Shown: positions 44,952 to 56,166 of the stretch, piece by piece
Position numbering within the stretch: position 1 is the stretch's first letter
How the letters are laid out: every line of letters begins with the position of its first letter
From: Azospirillum melinis
GTDB lineage: Bacteria > Pseudomonadota > Alphaproteobacteria > Azospirillales > Azospirillaceae
Reading direction: 5' to 3'
DNA length: 64,000 nucleotides
Assembly: GCF_013340935.1 (NCBI RefSeq)
Contig: NZ_WHOS01000007.1
Span: forward strand, 62,001 to 126,000
Position numbers and translations under genes: made by a program
Notes under the pieces: model-generated
Told to the model about the DNA's origin: nothing
What the model saw: the letters and a program-made list of their open reading frames with translations, nothing else
Databases searched by the model: none

Positions 44952-45935
44952 ATGCCGACATCGCTGCGCTACGTCTTCCGCCGGCTGGTCCAGGCACTGC
45001 CGATGGCCTTCGCCATCGTGCTGCTGAACTTCCTGCTGCTGAAGCTGACGCCGGGCGACCTCGCCGACGTCATCGCCGGGGAGTCCGGCTCGGCGACGCC
45101 GGAGTTCATGGAGAACCTGCGCCGGCTCTACGGGCTCGACATTCCGGTCCACCTCCAGTTCCTGAACTACATCCAGGGCATCCTGCATTTCGACCTCGGC
45201 TATTCCTTCCGCCAGGGCATGCCGGTGGGCGAGCTGATCCTCGAACGTCTGCCGGCGACGATCCTGCTGTCGCTGACCGCGATCCTGTTCGCGCTCTTGG
45301 TCGGCGTGCTCCTCGGCGTGGTGGCGGCGCGGTCGCGCGGAAGTCTGCTGGACGAGGCGATCTCGGTCGTCTCCACCATGGGCTTCGCCACCCCGCTGTT
45401 CTGGGTCGGGCTGATGCTGATCGTGCTGTTCTCCATCGAGCTGCGCTGGCTGCCGTCGGCCGGCATGGTGACGGTGGGGGCGGATTACCGCGGCCGTTGG
45501 GACGAGTGGCTAGACATCGGCCGGCATCTGGTGCTGCCGGCCGTGACGCTCAGCCTGTTCTTCCTGTCGATCTATGTCCGCATCACCCGCTCGGCGATGC
45601 TGGAGGTCTACGGGCTCGATTTCGTGCGCACGGCCAGGGCCAAGGGGCTGACCGAGGCCCGCGTGGTGATCCGCCACGTGCTGCGCAACGCCCTGCTGCC
45701 CATCGTGACGGTCACCGGCCTGCAACTCGGCGCCATCTTCGGCGGCACGGTGGTGGTCGAGACGGTCTTTGGCTGGCCCGGCCTCGGCCGGCTGGCGCAG
45801 GAGGCGGTGTTCTCGCGCGACGTCAACCTGCTGCTCGGCATCTTCCTGTGCAGCTCCTTCATCGTCATCGTCGTCAATCTGGCGGTCGACCTGCTCTATG
45901 CGGCGCTCGACCCGCGGGTGGAGGTCCGTCAATGA
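44952..45935 (+). CDS. DppB/OppB-type ABC permease
   Basis: 327 residues; CGGAGAACGCC before ATG. LRYVFRRLVQALPMAFAIVL start, PGD near 37, EAA loop RTARAKGLTEARVVIRHVLR, GGTVVVETVFGWPGLGRL and a DPR C-terminus are standard for the first permease of peptide/nickel importers. About six membrane segments. Followed by its partner with ATGA overlap. Confidence 0.93.
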   Translation: MPTSLRYVFRRLVQALPMAFAIVLLNFLLLKLTPGDLADVIAGESGSATPEFMENLRRLYGLDIPVHLQFLNYIQGILHFDLGYSFRQGMPVGELILERLPATILLSLTAILFALLVGVLLGVVAARSRGSLLDEAISVVSTMGFATPLFWVGLMLIVLFSIELRWLPSAGMVTVGADYRGRWDEWLDIGRHLVLPAVTLSLFFLSIYVRITRSAMLEVYGLDFVRTARAKGLTEARVVIRHVLRNALLPIVTVTGLQLGAIFGGTVVVETVFGWPGLGRLAQEAVFSRDVNLLLGIFLCSSFIVIVVNLAVDLLYAALDPRVEVRQ

Positions 45936-46825
45936 GCCTGTCCACCCCGACCCATGGCGGGATGCCGGGCGGCATCCTCCAGCGCCTGATGCGCACGCCG
46001 GGACTGCGCCGGCTGCGCGGTTCGCGGGCGCTGCTGGTCGGCCTGCTGCTGCTGGCCGCAGTCGTCGCCGTCGCCCTGTCCGCCGGCCTGCTCTATCCGG
46101 GCGATCCGCGCGACATGGCCGGCCCCGCCGGCACCTGGCCCGGCATCGACGCCCGCTTCCCCCTCGGCACCGACATGCTGGGCCGCGACATGGCGGCGGC
46201 GATGGCCCATTCCGCCGGCACCTCGCTGACCGTCGGCATCGCCGCGGCGACGCTGGCGCTGCTGGTCGGCATCGCCGCCGGCGTGCTGGCCGGCTATTTC
46301 GGCGGTGCCGTCGACGACGTGCTGATGCGGATCAGCGAACTGTTCCAGACCATGCCCAGCCTGCTCTTCACCATCATCCTGGTGGTGATCCTCGGGCCGA
46401 CCACCGCCAGCATCAGCTTCGCCATCGGCATCACCGCCTGGCCGCAGATCGCCCGGCTGGTGCGGGCGGAGGCGGTTCGGGTGCGCCGGCTCGACTATGT
46501 CGACGCCGCGGTCACGCTGGGCATGGGACACGGGCGGATCGTCCTGCTCCATGTGCTGCCGAACAGCCTGGCGCCGGTCGTGGTCGCCGCCTCGATCCTG
46601 GTGGCCCAGGCGATCCTGTCCGACGCCTCGCTGTCCTTCCTCGGCCTCGGCGACCCCAACGGGATGAGCTGGGGCAGCATGGTCGGCGCCGGCCGGCCGA
46701 TGCTGCGCACCGCCTGGTACATGACGGCACTTCCCGGCGGGGCGATCTTCCTCACCGTCATGGGCTTCATGCTGATCGGCAACGGCCTGAACGACCTCCT
46801 CAATCCCCGCACCCCCGTGAGGTGA
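45932..46825 (+). CDS. DppC/OppC-type ABC permease
   Basis: 297 residues. FPLGTDMLGRDMAAAMAHSA, the EAA loop DAAVTLGMGHGRIVLLHVLP, SLSFLGLGDPNGMSWGSM and GNGLNDLLNPR are typical of the second permease of peptide-type importers. Overlaps DppB by 4 bp; the first ATPase starts 3 bp after. Confidence 0.93.
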   Translation: MSLSTPTHGGMPGGILQRLMRTPGLRRLRGSRALLVGLLLLAAVVAVALSAGLLYPGDPRDMAGPAGTWPGIDARFPLGTDMLGRDMAAAMAHSAGTSLTVGIAAATLALLVGIAAGVLAGYFGGAVDDVLMRISELFQTMPSLLFTIILVVILGPTTASISFAIGITAWPQIARLVRAEAVRVRRLDYVDAAVTLGMGHGRIVLLHVLPNSLAPVVVAASILVAQAILSDASLSFLGLGDPNGMSWGSMVGAGRPMLRTAWYMTALPGGAIFLTVMGFMLIGNGLNDLLNPRTPVR

Positions 46826-46828
46826 CCC

Positions 46829-47841
46829 ATGAGCCTGCTCGAGGTCGAAGACCTGACCGTCCGTTTCGGCGACGCCGTCGTCGTCGACCGGCTGTCCTTC
46901 TCGGTCGAGGCCGGCGAGACGCTGGCCATCGTCGGTGAATCCGGCTGCGGCAAATCGATGACGGCGCTGGCGCTGACGCGGCTGGTGGCGCCGCCGGGAC
47001 GGATCGGCGGACGGGTGCGGCTCGACGGGCTGGACCTGACCGGCCTGCCCGAGGCACGGATGCGCGCCGTGCGCGGCGACCGCATCGGCATCGTCTTCCA
47101 GGACCCGATGTCGGCGCTCAATCCGGTGCTGACCGTCGGCGAGCAGGTCGCCGAGGCGGTGCGCGCCCACAGCCCGCTCGGTGCCCGGGCGGCGCGGGCG
47201 CGGGCGGCGGAGCTGCTGGATCTCGTCCATATTCCCGACGCCCACCGCCGCCTCGACGACCATCCGCACCGCTTCTCGGGCGGCATGCGCCAGCGGGTCG
47301 CCATCGCCATCGCCATCGCCGCCAACCCCGCCCTGCTGATCGCCGACGAGCCGACGACGGCGCTCGACGTCACCATCCAGGCGCAGATTCTCTGCCTGCT
47401 GGACGAGCTGCGCCGCGACCTCGGCATGGGGCTGATCCTCATCACCCACGACCTCGGCGTCGTTGCCGAAACCGCCGACCGCGTGCTGGTCATGTATGCC
47501 GGACGCAAGGTCGAGGAGCAGGACACGCCCGGCCTGTTCGCTGCCCCGCTGCACCCCTACACCCGCCGGCTGATGGGGGCCAAGCCGCGGCTGACGCTGG
47601 GCGAGCCGCCGCCGCGGCAGCGGCTGCAGGAAATCCCCGGCCTGGTGCCCCTGCCGGGCGCGATCCCGCCGGGCTGCGCCTTCGCTCCGCGCTGCGCCGA
47701 CGCCGACGCCGGCTGCGCCGCCGTTCCGCCGTTGCAGCGGCACGGGCGGGCCGCGGTCGCCTGCCACAAGGTCGATCTGGCGGCCCGGGCGCCCCGGCAG
47801 ATCCCGCGATGGACCGACCGCAGCCAATGGAGGGCGGCGGA

Positions 47842-47845
<4 letters not shown>
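46829..47845 (+). CDS. DppD/OppD-type ABC transporter ATP-binding protein
   Basis: 338 residues. Walker [26 protein letters not shown] signature, Walker [28 protein letters not shown]. The C-terminal oligopeptide domain has the cysteine set [16 protein letters not shown] that in this family can hold an Fe-S cluster. Overlaps the next ATPase by 4 bp. Confidence 0.93.
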
Positions 47846-48860
<1,015 letters not shown>

Positions 48861-48864
<4 letters not shown>

Positions 48865-49655
48865 ACGCCGTCACCGGCAAGCCCGTCCCCGCGCATGACC
48901 CGACTTTCGAGACGGCCGAGCAGAGGCAGGCCCGCGTCGATCTGGCCGCGGCCCAGCGCCTGGCGGTGATCCAGGAAATGAGCGAGGGCATCTACAACCA
49001 TTTCACCTTGACGGTGCCGGGACATGACGACCGCTTCTATGTCAGCCCGCTCGGGCTGCACTGGTCGGAGATCAAGGCCGGCGACCTGCTCACCGTCGAT
49101 TACGACGGCCGCCTGCTCGACGGCAAGGGACCGCTCCAGCGCTCCGCCTTCTGCATCCACGCCCCCATCCACCGGCGCAAGCCGCAGCACGCCGCGCTGT
49201 TCCACACCCACATGCCCTACACCAGCGCGCTGACCCGGTTGCAGGACCAGCGGTTGCTGCCGATCGGGCACACCGAGGCCCAGCTGATCGCCGAGATCGC
49301 CTATGACGACGACTACACCGGCCTCGCCCGCGACCCGGCCGAGGGCGAACGTCTGGCCGACATCCTCGGCGACAAGACCATCCTGATCATGGCGCATCAC
49401 GGCGTGCTGGTCGCCGGCCGGACCATCTCGGAAGCCTACGACCGGCTCTATACGCTGGAGCGGGCGGCGCGGGTGCAGCTCTTCGCCCAATGGACCGGCA
49501 AGCCGCTGCGCGAACTGCCCGGCGAGATGGTCGCGCATGTCCACGCCACCATCACCGGCGGCCCGCTGGCCCCCGGCGTGGCGTCGGGCCACGAGCTGCA
49601 TTTCGGGGCCCTGAAGCGGCTGCTCGACCGCCAGAATCCCGGCTACCGCGAATGA
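48861..49655 (+). CDS. class II aldolase/adducin-family protein
   Basis: 264 residues. Zinc ligands H115 and H117 in LFHTHMPY and the later MAHHGVLVAG fit the family; NHFTLTVPG and YVSPLGLHWSEI replace the usual SGNVS phosphate loop, which argues against a sugar-phosphate aldolase and toward a decarboxylase/lyase-like or salvage role. Family includes fuculose-phosphate aldolase and methylthioribulose-phosphate dehydratase; a sulfur-linked carbon substrate is possible given neighbours. Confidence 0.82.
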
Positions 49656-51343
49656 CCGTCCCCGCCTTCGACCGAAAGGGAACCGCCGTGACCACCTTCC
49701 CCCCCGCCCTGGCCGGGATACCGGCCAGGACGCCGGCCAGAACACCGATTGAGACGCCAGCCGGGACGACCGGCATCGATCCCCGGACGCTTCTGGACTG
49801 GCTGGAGGACGGCGGCGAGATCGCCTTCCTCGACCTGCGCGAGGAAGGTCCCTTCGGCGAGGGGCACCCGCTTCTCGCCGTCAACATACCGTTCAGCCGG
49901 CTGGAGTTCGACATCGCCGCGCTCGTCCCGCGCGCCGACACCCGCATCGTGCTGCTGGCCGGGGAGCCGGTCGCTGCGCTTGCGGCCAGCCGGCTCTCGG
50001 CGCTCGGCTATACCGGCGTCCATGTGCTGTCCGGCGGGGTGGAGTCCTGGTCCGCCGCCGGCCTGCTGCTCTTCCCCAGCGTCAACGTGCCGGGCAAGGC
50101 CTTCGCCGAATGCGTCGAACACGCCTATCATACACCGGACATCGAGGCGGCCGAACTCGACCGGCTCGTCCGGGCCGGGGCCGATCTGGTGATCCTCGAC
50201 AGCCGCACCGTGGAAGAGTTCGAGCGGTTCCATGTGCCGGGTGCCGTCAGCGCGCCGGGTGCTGAGATCGTCCACCGCTTCGCCGACCTCGTTCCCTCGC
50301 CGGACAGTCTCGTCGTCGTCTCCTGCGCCGGACGGACGCGGGGCATCATCGGCGCCCAGGCGCTGATCAACGCCGGCATTCCCAACCGCGTGGTCGCCCT
50401 GTCGGGCGGAACCCAGGGCTGGCGCCTTGCCGGCTTCGAACTGGAGCGCGACAAGCCGCTTCCGCCCCGGCCGCCGGTGGGGCCGGAGGCCCGCGAGCTG
50501 GCGCGACAGCGCGCCGCCGACCTTGCCCGGCGCTTCGCCGTCCCGGTGATCGACCGCGCCGCGCTGGAGCGGCTGCGTGCCGATCCCGCCCGAACCACCT
50601 ATCTCTTCGACGTCCGCCTGCCGGCCGAGCATGCCGGGGGACATGCCGAGGGGGTTCCGTCCGCCCAGGGCGGGCAGCTGGTGCAGGCGCTCGACACATG
50701 GGCGGCCACCCGCGGGGCACGGATCGTGCTGACCGACGACGACGGCGTGCGCGCCACCGTGACGGCGCACTGGTTGCGCCAACTCGGCTGGGATGCGCTG
50801 GTCCTGCCCGGACTGGTGTCGGGGACAGCCCCGCCTCCCGCCCATGCGGTGCCGCTCCCCCCACAGCGGGCGAAGCCGCTTTCCGCCAGCGAGGCCGGTG
50901 ACCGGCTGCGGCGCGGTGCGGCTCTGCTCTTCTCGGATTCCAGCGGCGATTACCGCCGCTCCCACCCGGCGGGAGCGCTCTGGGCCAACCGCTCGCGCCT
51001 CGGCCCGCCGGAACGGTTCGACCGCGCGGCCGGGGTCGTGGTGACCGGGCAGGATCCGGTGACCGCCCATCTCCTCGCCCTGGACCTGGAGGAAACCGGC
51101 ATTCCGGCCGCGGTCCTTCCCGGCGGCGAGGCGGCCTGGACGGCCGCCGGCCTTGCGGTCGTCACGTCGCCTTCCGAGCCTGCCGATGCCGACCGCATCG
51201 ACCATCTGTTCTGGCTCCATGACCGCCACAGCGGCAACCTCGAAGCGTCGCGCGCCTATCTCGACTGGGAGCTGTCGCTGCCGGGGGCCGTCGGCACGCC
51301 GGAAGCCGCCGGCTTCCGCATCGGACCGGCGGCAGCGCGATGA
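49652..51343 (+). CDS. four-domain rhodanese-like sulfurtransferase
   Basis: 563 residues from ATG 49652 (ATGA overlap); an internal GTG 36 bp later is an alternative. Four tandem rhodanese modules at about 40-140, 163-270, 300-410 and 430-525. Only module 2 has the catalytic loop CAGRTR with C225; the equivalent loops are AGEPVA, DDDGVRA and GQDPVTA in modules 1, 3 and 4. It should move sulfane sulfur to an acceptor such as cyanide, thiols or a carrier. The single active site plus three inactive modules suggests scaffolding. Placed with monooxygenases that release sulfur. Confidence 0.87.
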   Translation: MTVPAFDRKGTAVTTFPPALAGIPARTPARTPIETPAGTTGIDPRTLLDWLEDGGEIAFLDLREEGPFGEGHPLLAVNIPFSRLEFDIAALVPRADTRIVLLAGEPVAALAASRLSALGYTGVHVLSGGVESWSAAGLLLFPSVNVPGKAFAECVEHAYHTPDIEAAELDRLVRAGADLVILDSRTVEEFERFHVPGAVSAPGAEIVHRFADLVPSPDSLVVVSCAGRTRGIIGAQALINAGIPNRVVALSGGTQGWRLAGFELERDKPLPPRPPVGPEARELARQRAADLARRFAVPVIDRAALERLRADPARTTYLFDVRLPAEHAGGHAEGVPSAQGGQLVQALDTWAATRGARIVLTDDDGVRATVTAHWLRQLGWDALVLPGLVSGTAPPPAHAVPLPPQRAKPLSASEAGDRLRRGAALLFSDSSGDYRRSHPAGALWANRSRLGPPERFDRAAGVVVTGQDPVTAHLLALDLEETGIPAAVLPGGEAAWTAAGLAVVTSPSEPADADRIDHLFWLHDRHSGNLEASRAYLDWELSLPGAVGTPEAAGFRIGPAAAR

Positions 51344-52341
51344 CCGCCCCGCGGATCTGCATCTTCGGGGCGGGCGCGGTCGGCAGCCATGTGGCGGCGA
51401 AGCTGCTGCACGCCGGTGTCCCCGGCGTCGGCGTCGTCGCGCGCGGTCCTCACCTGACAGCGATGCGCGAGCGCGGCCTCACCTTCCGGAGCGATCGGGA
51501 AGAGTTCCGCGTCGCGGTGCCGGTGGCGACCGACGATCCTTCGACCCTGCCGCCGCAGGATGTCGTCGTCGTCACGCTGAAGGCGCCGGCCCTGCCGCCG
51601 GCGGCGGGCGCGCTCGCCCGGCTGCTGGCTCCCGACGGGGTCGCGGTCTTCCTGTTGAACGGGATTCCCTGGTGGTGGAACCATGGCCTGCGGGAAGGCG
51701 GCCTGGAGGAAGGCGGCGGTCCGCTGCCGCTGCTCGATCCCGACGCCGCGCTCTGGCGAAACGTCGGGCCGGCGCGGGCGTTGGGCGGCGTCGTGATGTC
51801 GCCCAACGAGATCGTCGAGCCGGGCGTCGTCGTTCACGGCGCGCACAGCCGGTTCGTCATCGGCGAGCCTGACGGCAGTGACAGCCCGCGGGCCCGCGGG
51901 CTGGTCGAGCTGTTCACCGCCGCCGGCATGCCCGCCCTGCTGTCGACCGACATCCGGACCGACATCTGGCGCAAGCTGCTGGTCAACGCGCCGGGCAATC
52001 CGCTGGCCGCCCTGACCCGACTGTCGGCGAAGGACCGGGCCGTCGACCCCGAGCTGGCGGAACTCGGACGGCGCATCGCCGGCGAGGTGGCCGACACCGC
52101 CCGGGCGCTCGGCTATGATCTGACCCAGCACGCCGATGCCGACGATACGATGAGGTGGGCAGCCACGCGGTCGGAAACCCGGCCTTCCATGCTGCAGGAT
52201 GTCCTGCACGGCCGCGCCACCGAGGTCGAATGCCTGCTCGGCCAAGTGCAGGCCTTTGCCAGGGAGCGGTCCGTTCCGACGCCGGTCATCGACATCGTCC
52301 TGCCGATTCTGCGCGGCCTGGACCGGTCCCTGCGCCGGTGA
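51340..52341 (+). CDS. ketopantoate-reductase-family (ApbA/PanE) protein
   Basis: 333 residues. NADPH site GAGAVG at 10-15, then VVVTLKAP, GVVMSPNEIVEPGVVVHG, TDIRTDIWRKLLVNAPGNPL (catalytic Lys region) and a C-terminal helical domain with RPSMLQDVLHGRATEVECL. PanE-like proteins in catabolic operons usually reduce other 2-oxo acids. Last gene of the plus operon, ATGA overlap with the rhodanese. Converges on the aldo/keto reductase gene 48 bp away. Confidence 0.87.
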   Translation: MTAPRICIFGAGAVGSHVAAKLLHAGVPGVGVVARGPHLTAMRERGLTFRSDREEFRVAVPVATDDPSTLPPQDVVVVTLKAPALPPAAGALARLLAPDGVAVFLLNGIPWWWNHGLREGGLEEGGGPLPLLDPDAALWRNVGPARALGGVVMSPNEIVEPGVVVHGAHSRFVIGEPDGSDSPRARGLVELFTAAGMPALLSTDIRTDIWRKLLVNAPGNPLAALTRLSAKDRAVDPELAELGRRIAGEVADTARALGYDLTQHADADDTMRWAATRSETRPSMLQDVLHGRATEVECLLGQVQAFARERSVPTPVIDIVLPILRGLDRSLRR

Positions 52342-52389
52342 CGGCGGCGCAGGTCTTTTTTGGCATCGCCATCGGCGGCAGGCGTTCCG

Positions 52390-53424
52390 TCAGTCCGGCG
52401 CCGGACCGGCCGCCGGGACGAACGGGACGCGGCCCTCGACCGGATAGCCGGGGTCGTTGTAGCCGGGGGTGGACGCATTGCCCGTCGACACCAGACGGTC
52501 GACCAGCGCCTCGTCCTCGGCGGTGAAGCGGTAATCGAGCGCCCGCACATAGGCGTCCCACTGTTCCTCGGTGCGGGGGCCGGCGATGGCGGCGGTGACC
52601 AGCCGGTTGTTCAGCACCCAGGCCAGTGCGAAATCGGCGGCAGAGATGCCACGGGCGGCGGCATGGCGCTGGATTTCCTGGGCGATGGCCAGGGATTCCG
52701 GACGCCATTCGGTTTCGAGGATGCGGCGGTCGGCCCGGCCGGCCCGGGTGTCCGGCGCCGGCGCCGCGCCGGGAACATATTTGCCGGTCAGCACGCCCCG
52801 GGCGAGCGGCGAGTAGGAGACGACGCCGATCCCGTAATGGCCCGCAGCCGGAAGCTGCTCCACCTCCGCCTTGCGGTCGACGATGTTGTAGAGCGGCTGG
52901 CTCGCCACCGGCCGGTCGATGCCGTGGGCGTCGGCCAGATGGACGATCTCGGCAATCCGCCAGCCGCTGAAGTTGGACACGCCGAAATAGCGCAGCTTGC
53001 CGGCCCGGATCAGGTCGGCGATGGCCCGCACCGCCTCGTCCAGCGGTGCGTCGAGCGACGCCCGGTGGATATAGGCGATGTCGATGTAGTCGGTGCCGAG
53101 GCGGCGCAGGCTGTTCTCCACCGCTTCGACAATCCACTTGCGCGAGATGCCCCTGCTGTTCGGGCCCTCCCCCATCGGGTTGGCGAACTTGGTCGCCAGC
53201 ACCCAGGCGTCGCGGTCGCCGCGGATCGCGCTTCCGACCACCCGCTCCGACGCGCCGCGATGATAGACGTCGGCCGTGTCGATGAAGGTGAAGCCCTGAG
53301 CCCGCGCTTTCGCGACGATGCGGTGGGCGGTCGCCTCGTCGGTCTGCCCGCCGAACATCATGGTGCCCAGCGCCAGCGGCGGAACCTTCAGTCCGCTGCG
53401 GCCAAGATTGCGGTAATCGACCAT
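52390..53424 (-). CDS. aldo/keto reductase
   Basis: 344 residues. Catalytic tetrad D49, Y54, K79 and H120 in FIDTADVYHRG, VLATKFANP and DIAYIHRA. MVDYRNLGRSGLKVPPLALG is the standard start. Reduces aldehydes or ketones with NADPH; aldehydes are expected products of monooxygenase cleavage. Last gene of the minus operon from 59673; 132 bp separates it from the AhpD-like gene. Confidence 0.92.
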   Translation of the reverse strand: MVDYRNLGRSGLKVPPLALGTMMFGGQTDEATAHRIVAKARAQGFTFIDTADVYHRGASERVVGSAIRGDRDAWVLATKFANPMGEGPNSRGISRKWIVEAVENSLRRLGTDYIDIAYIHRASLDAPLDEAVRAIADLIRAGKLRYFGVSNFSGWRIAEIVHLADAHGIDRPVASQPLYNIVDRKAEVEQLPAAGHYGIGVVSYSPLARGVLTGKYVPGAAPAPDTRAGRADRRILETEWRPESLAIAQEIQRHAAARGISAADFALAWVLNNRLVTAAIAGPRTEEQWDAYVRALDYRFTAEDEALVDRLVSTGNASTPGYNDPGYPVEGRVPFVPAAGPAPD

Positions 53425-53556
53425 GTCCCCAAATCTCCCTTGGCTGGATGCCTCACCCTGCGGATCCCCGGCCGGCAGCCCCCTGGCCGGCAGCCTTGGA
53501 CGCTCTCGCTGCGACCGATCCCTGCGCCGAGACCAGTGGAACAGTCACCCCGCCAT

Positions 53557-54105
53557 TCAGGCAAGCGGCAGCGTCAGGGCGTCCTCCTCGATCTCGATTC
53601 CCAGCGCCTCGTTGAACCGGTTGAAGAACGCGCAGAGCGCGGTGCGCAGCGTCAGCTCGACCACCTGCTCCTCGCTGAAATGCTCGCGCAGGCGGGCGAA
53701 CAGGGCGTCGCTCACCCGTGCCGGGTCGCGGGTCACCTGCGCCGCGTAGTCCCTGACCAGACGGTCCACCGGGTCGAGCCCCGGCACGTCCGGTTCCAGG
53801 ATCCGCTCCACCGTCTCGGCAGGCAGGCCCTGTTCGACCAGACGCGGGGCGTGGTGCGCGACGCAGTAGGCACAGGCGGCCGCCTTCGACGCGGTCACCA
53901 GGACGATCTCCAGATGCCGTTTGGAGATGACGGCGTCGGATGCGGACTCCAGCAGCAGCCCGAAGACATGACGCAAGGCCGGCGGGCGGTGGGCGAAGAC
54001 GCGCAGCATGTTGCCGAAGGGGCCGTAGTCGCGCTGGATGCGCTCGTAGACGGCGCGGGCTTCGCCGCTGACGTCCTCGATTTCGATGTTGCGGACACGG
54101 GCCAT
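53557..54105 (-). CDS. AhpD-like carboxymuconolactone-decarboxylase-family protein
   Basis: 182 residues. CAYCVAHH (C78, C81, H85) with the preceding helix E66 is the AhpD redox site; LRTALCAFFNRFNEALGIE is the peroxidase-related tail. Likely a thiol-dependent peroxidase or oxidoreductase dealing with peroxides made by flavin monooxygenase uncoupling. Follows the ABC genes by 32 bp. Confidence 0.87.
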   Translation of the reverse strand: MARVRNIEIEDVSGEARAVYERIQRDYGPFGNMLRVFAHRPPALRHVFGLLLESASDAVISKRHLEIVLVTASKAAACAYCVAHHAPRLVEQGLPAETVERILEPDVPGLDPVDRLVRDYAAQVTRDPARVSDALFARLREHFSEEQVVELTLRTALCAFFNRFNEALGIEIEEDALTLPLA

Positions 54106-54137
54106 GGGAAGGGTTCCTTCTGTCGGATCAGGCAGGA

Positions 54138-55169
54138 TCAGTTTTGAGCCGGGGGTTCGGCGAGGTGACAGGCGACAAAATGGTCCGCGTCGCCGACGGC
54201 ACGTAGCGATGGCGCCTCATGGCGGCACCGCTCGACCGCCAGGGGGCAGCGGGTGTGGAAACGGCAGCCGGCCGGCGGCGCGAAGGCGCTGGGCAGGTCG
54301 CCGGTCAGCGCCGCCCGCGTCCGCCGCTCCGCCGGCCGGTCCAGATCGGGGACCGCATCGAACAGCGCCCGGGTATAGGGGTGCAGCGGACGCCGCCACA
54401 GCGCCTCGCGCGGGGCGGTCTCGACGATGCGGCCGAGATACATCACGCCGACCCGGTCGGCGATGTGCTCGACCACCGACAGGTCGTGGCTGATGAACAG
54501 GAAGGCGACGCCGAGATCGCGCTGCAGATCGTCCAGCAGGTTGAGGATCTGCGCCTGCACCGAGACGTCGAGAGCCGACACCGGCTCGTCGCAGACCACC
54601 AGCGCCGGCGACAGGGCAAGCGCGCGGGCGATGCCGATCCGCTGGCGCTGGCCGCCGGAAAACTCATGCGGATGGCGCGAGGCCGCATCCGCGGGCAAGC
54701 CGACGCGGGCGAGCAGCTCGGCGACGCGGTCGCGCCGCTCCGACCGCCGGCCGATGCCGTGGACGTGCAGCGGTTCGGCGAGCAGCTGCCCAACGGTCCA
54801 GCGGGGATCGAGCGAGCCGAACGGGTCCTGGAACACCATCTGCAACTTGCGCCGGATCGGGCGCAGCGCCGCCCGGCTCTTGCCGGAGAGATCCTCGCCG
54901 TCCAGACGGATGCGGCCGGCGGCCGGCTCGATCAGCCGCAGGATCGCCCGGCCGAGGGTCGATTTCCCGCAGCCTGACTCGCCCACGAGGCCGAGCGTCT
55001 CGCCCCGCCCGACGGTCAGCGACACCCCGTCCACCGCGTGGACCACACCATGCGGCGTGTCGTACTGGACGACGAGGTCCTCGACCGCCAGCAGCGGTTC
55101 GCCCTGCCCGGCGTCGGGGCGCACGGGGTCAGGCGAGGCGGGCATGGGGAAGGCTGTGGCTTGGGGCAA
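54138..55169 (-). CDS. DppF/OppF-type ABC transporter ATP-binding protein
   Basis: 343 residues from TTG 55169, which has GGAG 9 bases upstream; ATG 55145 is possible but lacks a ribosome site. [53 protein letters not shown] and the [15 protein letters not shown] cysteine set. Fifth gene of the second peptide-type importer operon. Confidence 0.92.
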   Translation of the reverse strand: MPQATAFPMPASPDPVRPDAGQGEPLLAVEDLVVQYDTPHGVVHAVDGVSLTVGRGETLGLVGESGCGKSTLGRAILRLIEPAAGRIRLDGEDLSGKSRAALRPIRRKLQMVFQDPFGSLDPRWTVGQLLAEPLHVHGIGRRSERRDRVAELLARVGLPADAASRHPHEFSGGQRQRIGIARALALSPALVVCDEPVSALDVSVQAQILNLLDDLQRDLGVAFLFISHDLSVVEHIADRVGVMYLGRIVETAPREALWRRPLHPYTRALFDAVPDLDRPAERRTRAALTGDLPSAFAPPAGCRFHTRCPLAVERCRHEAPSLRAVGDADHFVACHLAEPPAQN

Positions 55170-56166
55170 GGAAGTCTCCGACGCGGAGGCAGGCGACCTG
55201 CCCGTCTTCCAACGATGTGTTCTTGAGCACTGTCAGGGGCGGTTCGGCGGCGGTGCAGTCTTCCGTCGCCGACGCGCAGCGCGGGGCGAAGGCGCAGCCC
55301 GGCGGCATCGCCGCCAGCGACGGCACGGTGCCGGGAATCTCGACCAGCCGGGGGCGCCCGCCGCCGTCCACACGGCGGCGCGGGCGGGCGGCGATCAGGC
55401 CGCGGGTGTAGGGGTGCAGCGGGGTTGCGAACAGGTCGGCGGCGGCGCGCTCCTCGACCTTACGGCCGGCATACATCACCAGCACCCGCTCGGCATGGCC
55501 GGCGACGACGCCCAGATCGTGGGTGATGAGGACGACGCCCATGCCGCCCTGCTTCAGCTCGTCGATCAGGTCGAGAATCTGCGCCTGGATGGTGACGTCG
55601 AGCGCCGTCGTCGGCTCGTCGGCGACCAGAACCACCGGGTTGCAGGCCAGCGCCATGGCGATCACCACCCGCTGGCGCATCCCGCCGGACAGCCGGTGCG
55701 GGTGCTCGCCGAAGCGGCGGACCGGGTCGGGGATGTGGACGCGCTCCAGCAGCGTCAGCGCGCGGTCGCGGGCCTCGCGGCGGCTCACCGTTTCATGGTC
55801 GCGGATGGTCTCGACGATCTGCTCGCCGATGGTCAGCACCGGGTTGAGCGTGGTCATCGGCTCCTGGAATACCATGGCGATGCGGCGGCCGCGGACATCG
55901 CGCAGTGCCTCGGGGCCGAGCCCCAGCAGGTTGCGTCCCTCCAGCCGGATCGCCTTGCCCTCGGCGCGGCCCGGCGGTGGAACGAGGCCGAGAAGGGCCA
56001 GCGCGGTGATCGACTTGCCGCAGCCGGACTCGCCGACGATGGCCAGCGTCTCGCCGCGCGCCACCTGGAAGGACAGGTTGCGCACCGCCAGCAGGCTGCG
56101 TCCGCGCTCCTGGAAGCGGATGGACAGGTCCTCCACCTCCAGAACGGGTTGAGGGGATTGGGTCAT
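55129..56166 (-). CDS. DppD/OppD-type ABC transporter ATP-binding protein
   Basis: 345 residues. GESGCGKSI Walker [16 protein letters not shown] signature, [13 protein letters not shown]alker [16 protein letters not shown]-terminal [15 protein letters not shown]. Overlaps OppC upstream by 4 bp and OppF downstream. Its tail runs 13 residues past the family end. Confidence 0.92.
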   Translation of the reverse strand: MTQSPQPVLEVEDLSIRFQERGRSLLAVRNLSFQVARGETLAIVGESGCGKSITALALLGLVPPPGRAEGKAIRLEGRNLLGLGPEALRDVRGRRIAMVFQEPMTTLNPVLTIGEQIVETIRDHETVSRREARDRALTLLERVHIPDPVRRFGEHPHRLSGGMRQRVVIAMALACNPVVLVADEPTTALDVTIQAQILDLIDELKQGGMGVVLITHDLGVVAGHAERVLVMYAGRKVEERAAADLFATPLHPYTRGLIAARPRRRVDGGGRPRLVEIPGTVPSLAAMPPGCAFAPRCASATEDCTAAEPPLTVLKNTSLEDGQVACLRVGDFLAPSHSLPHARLA

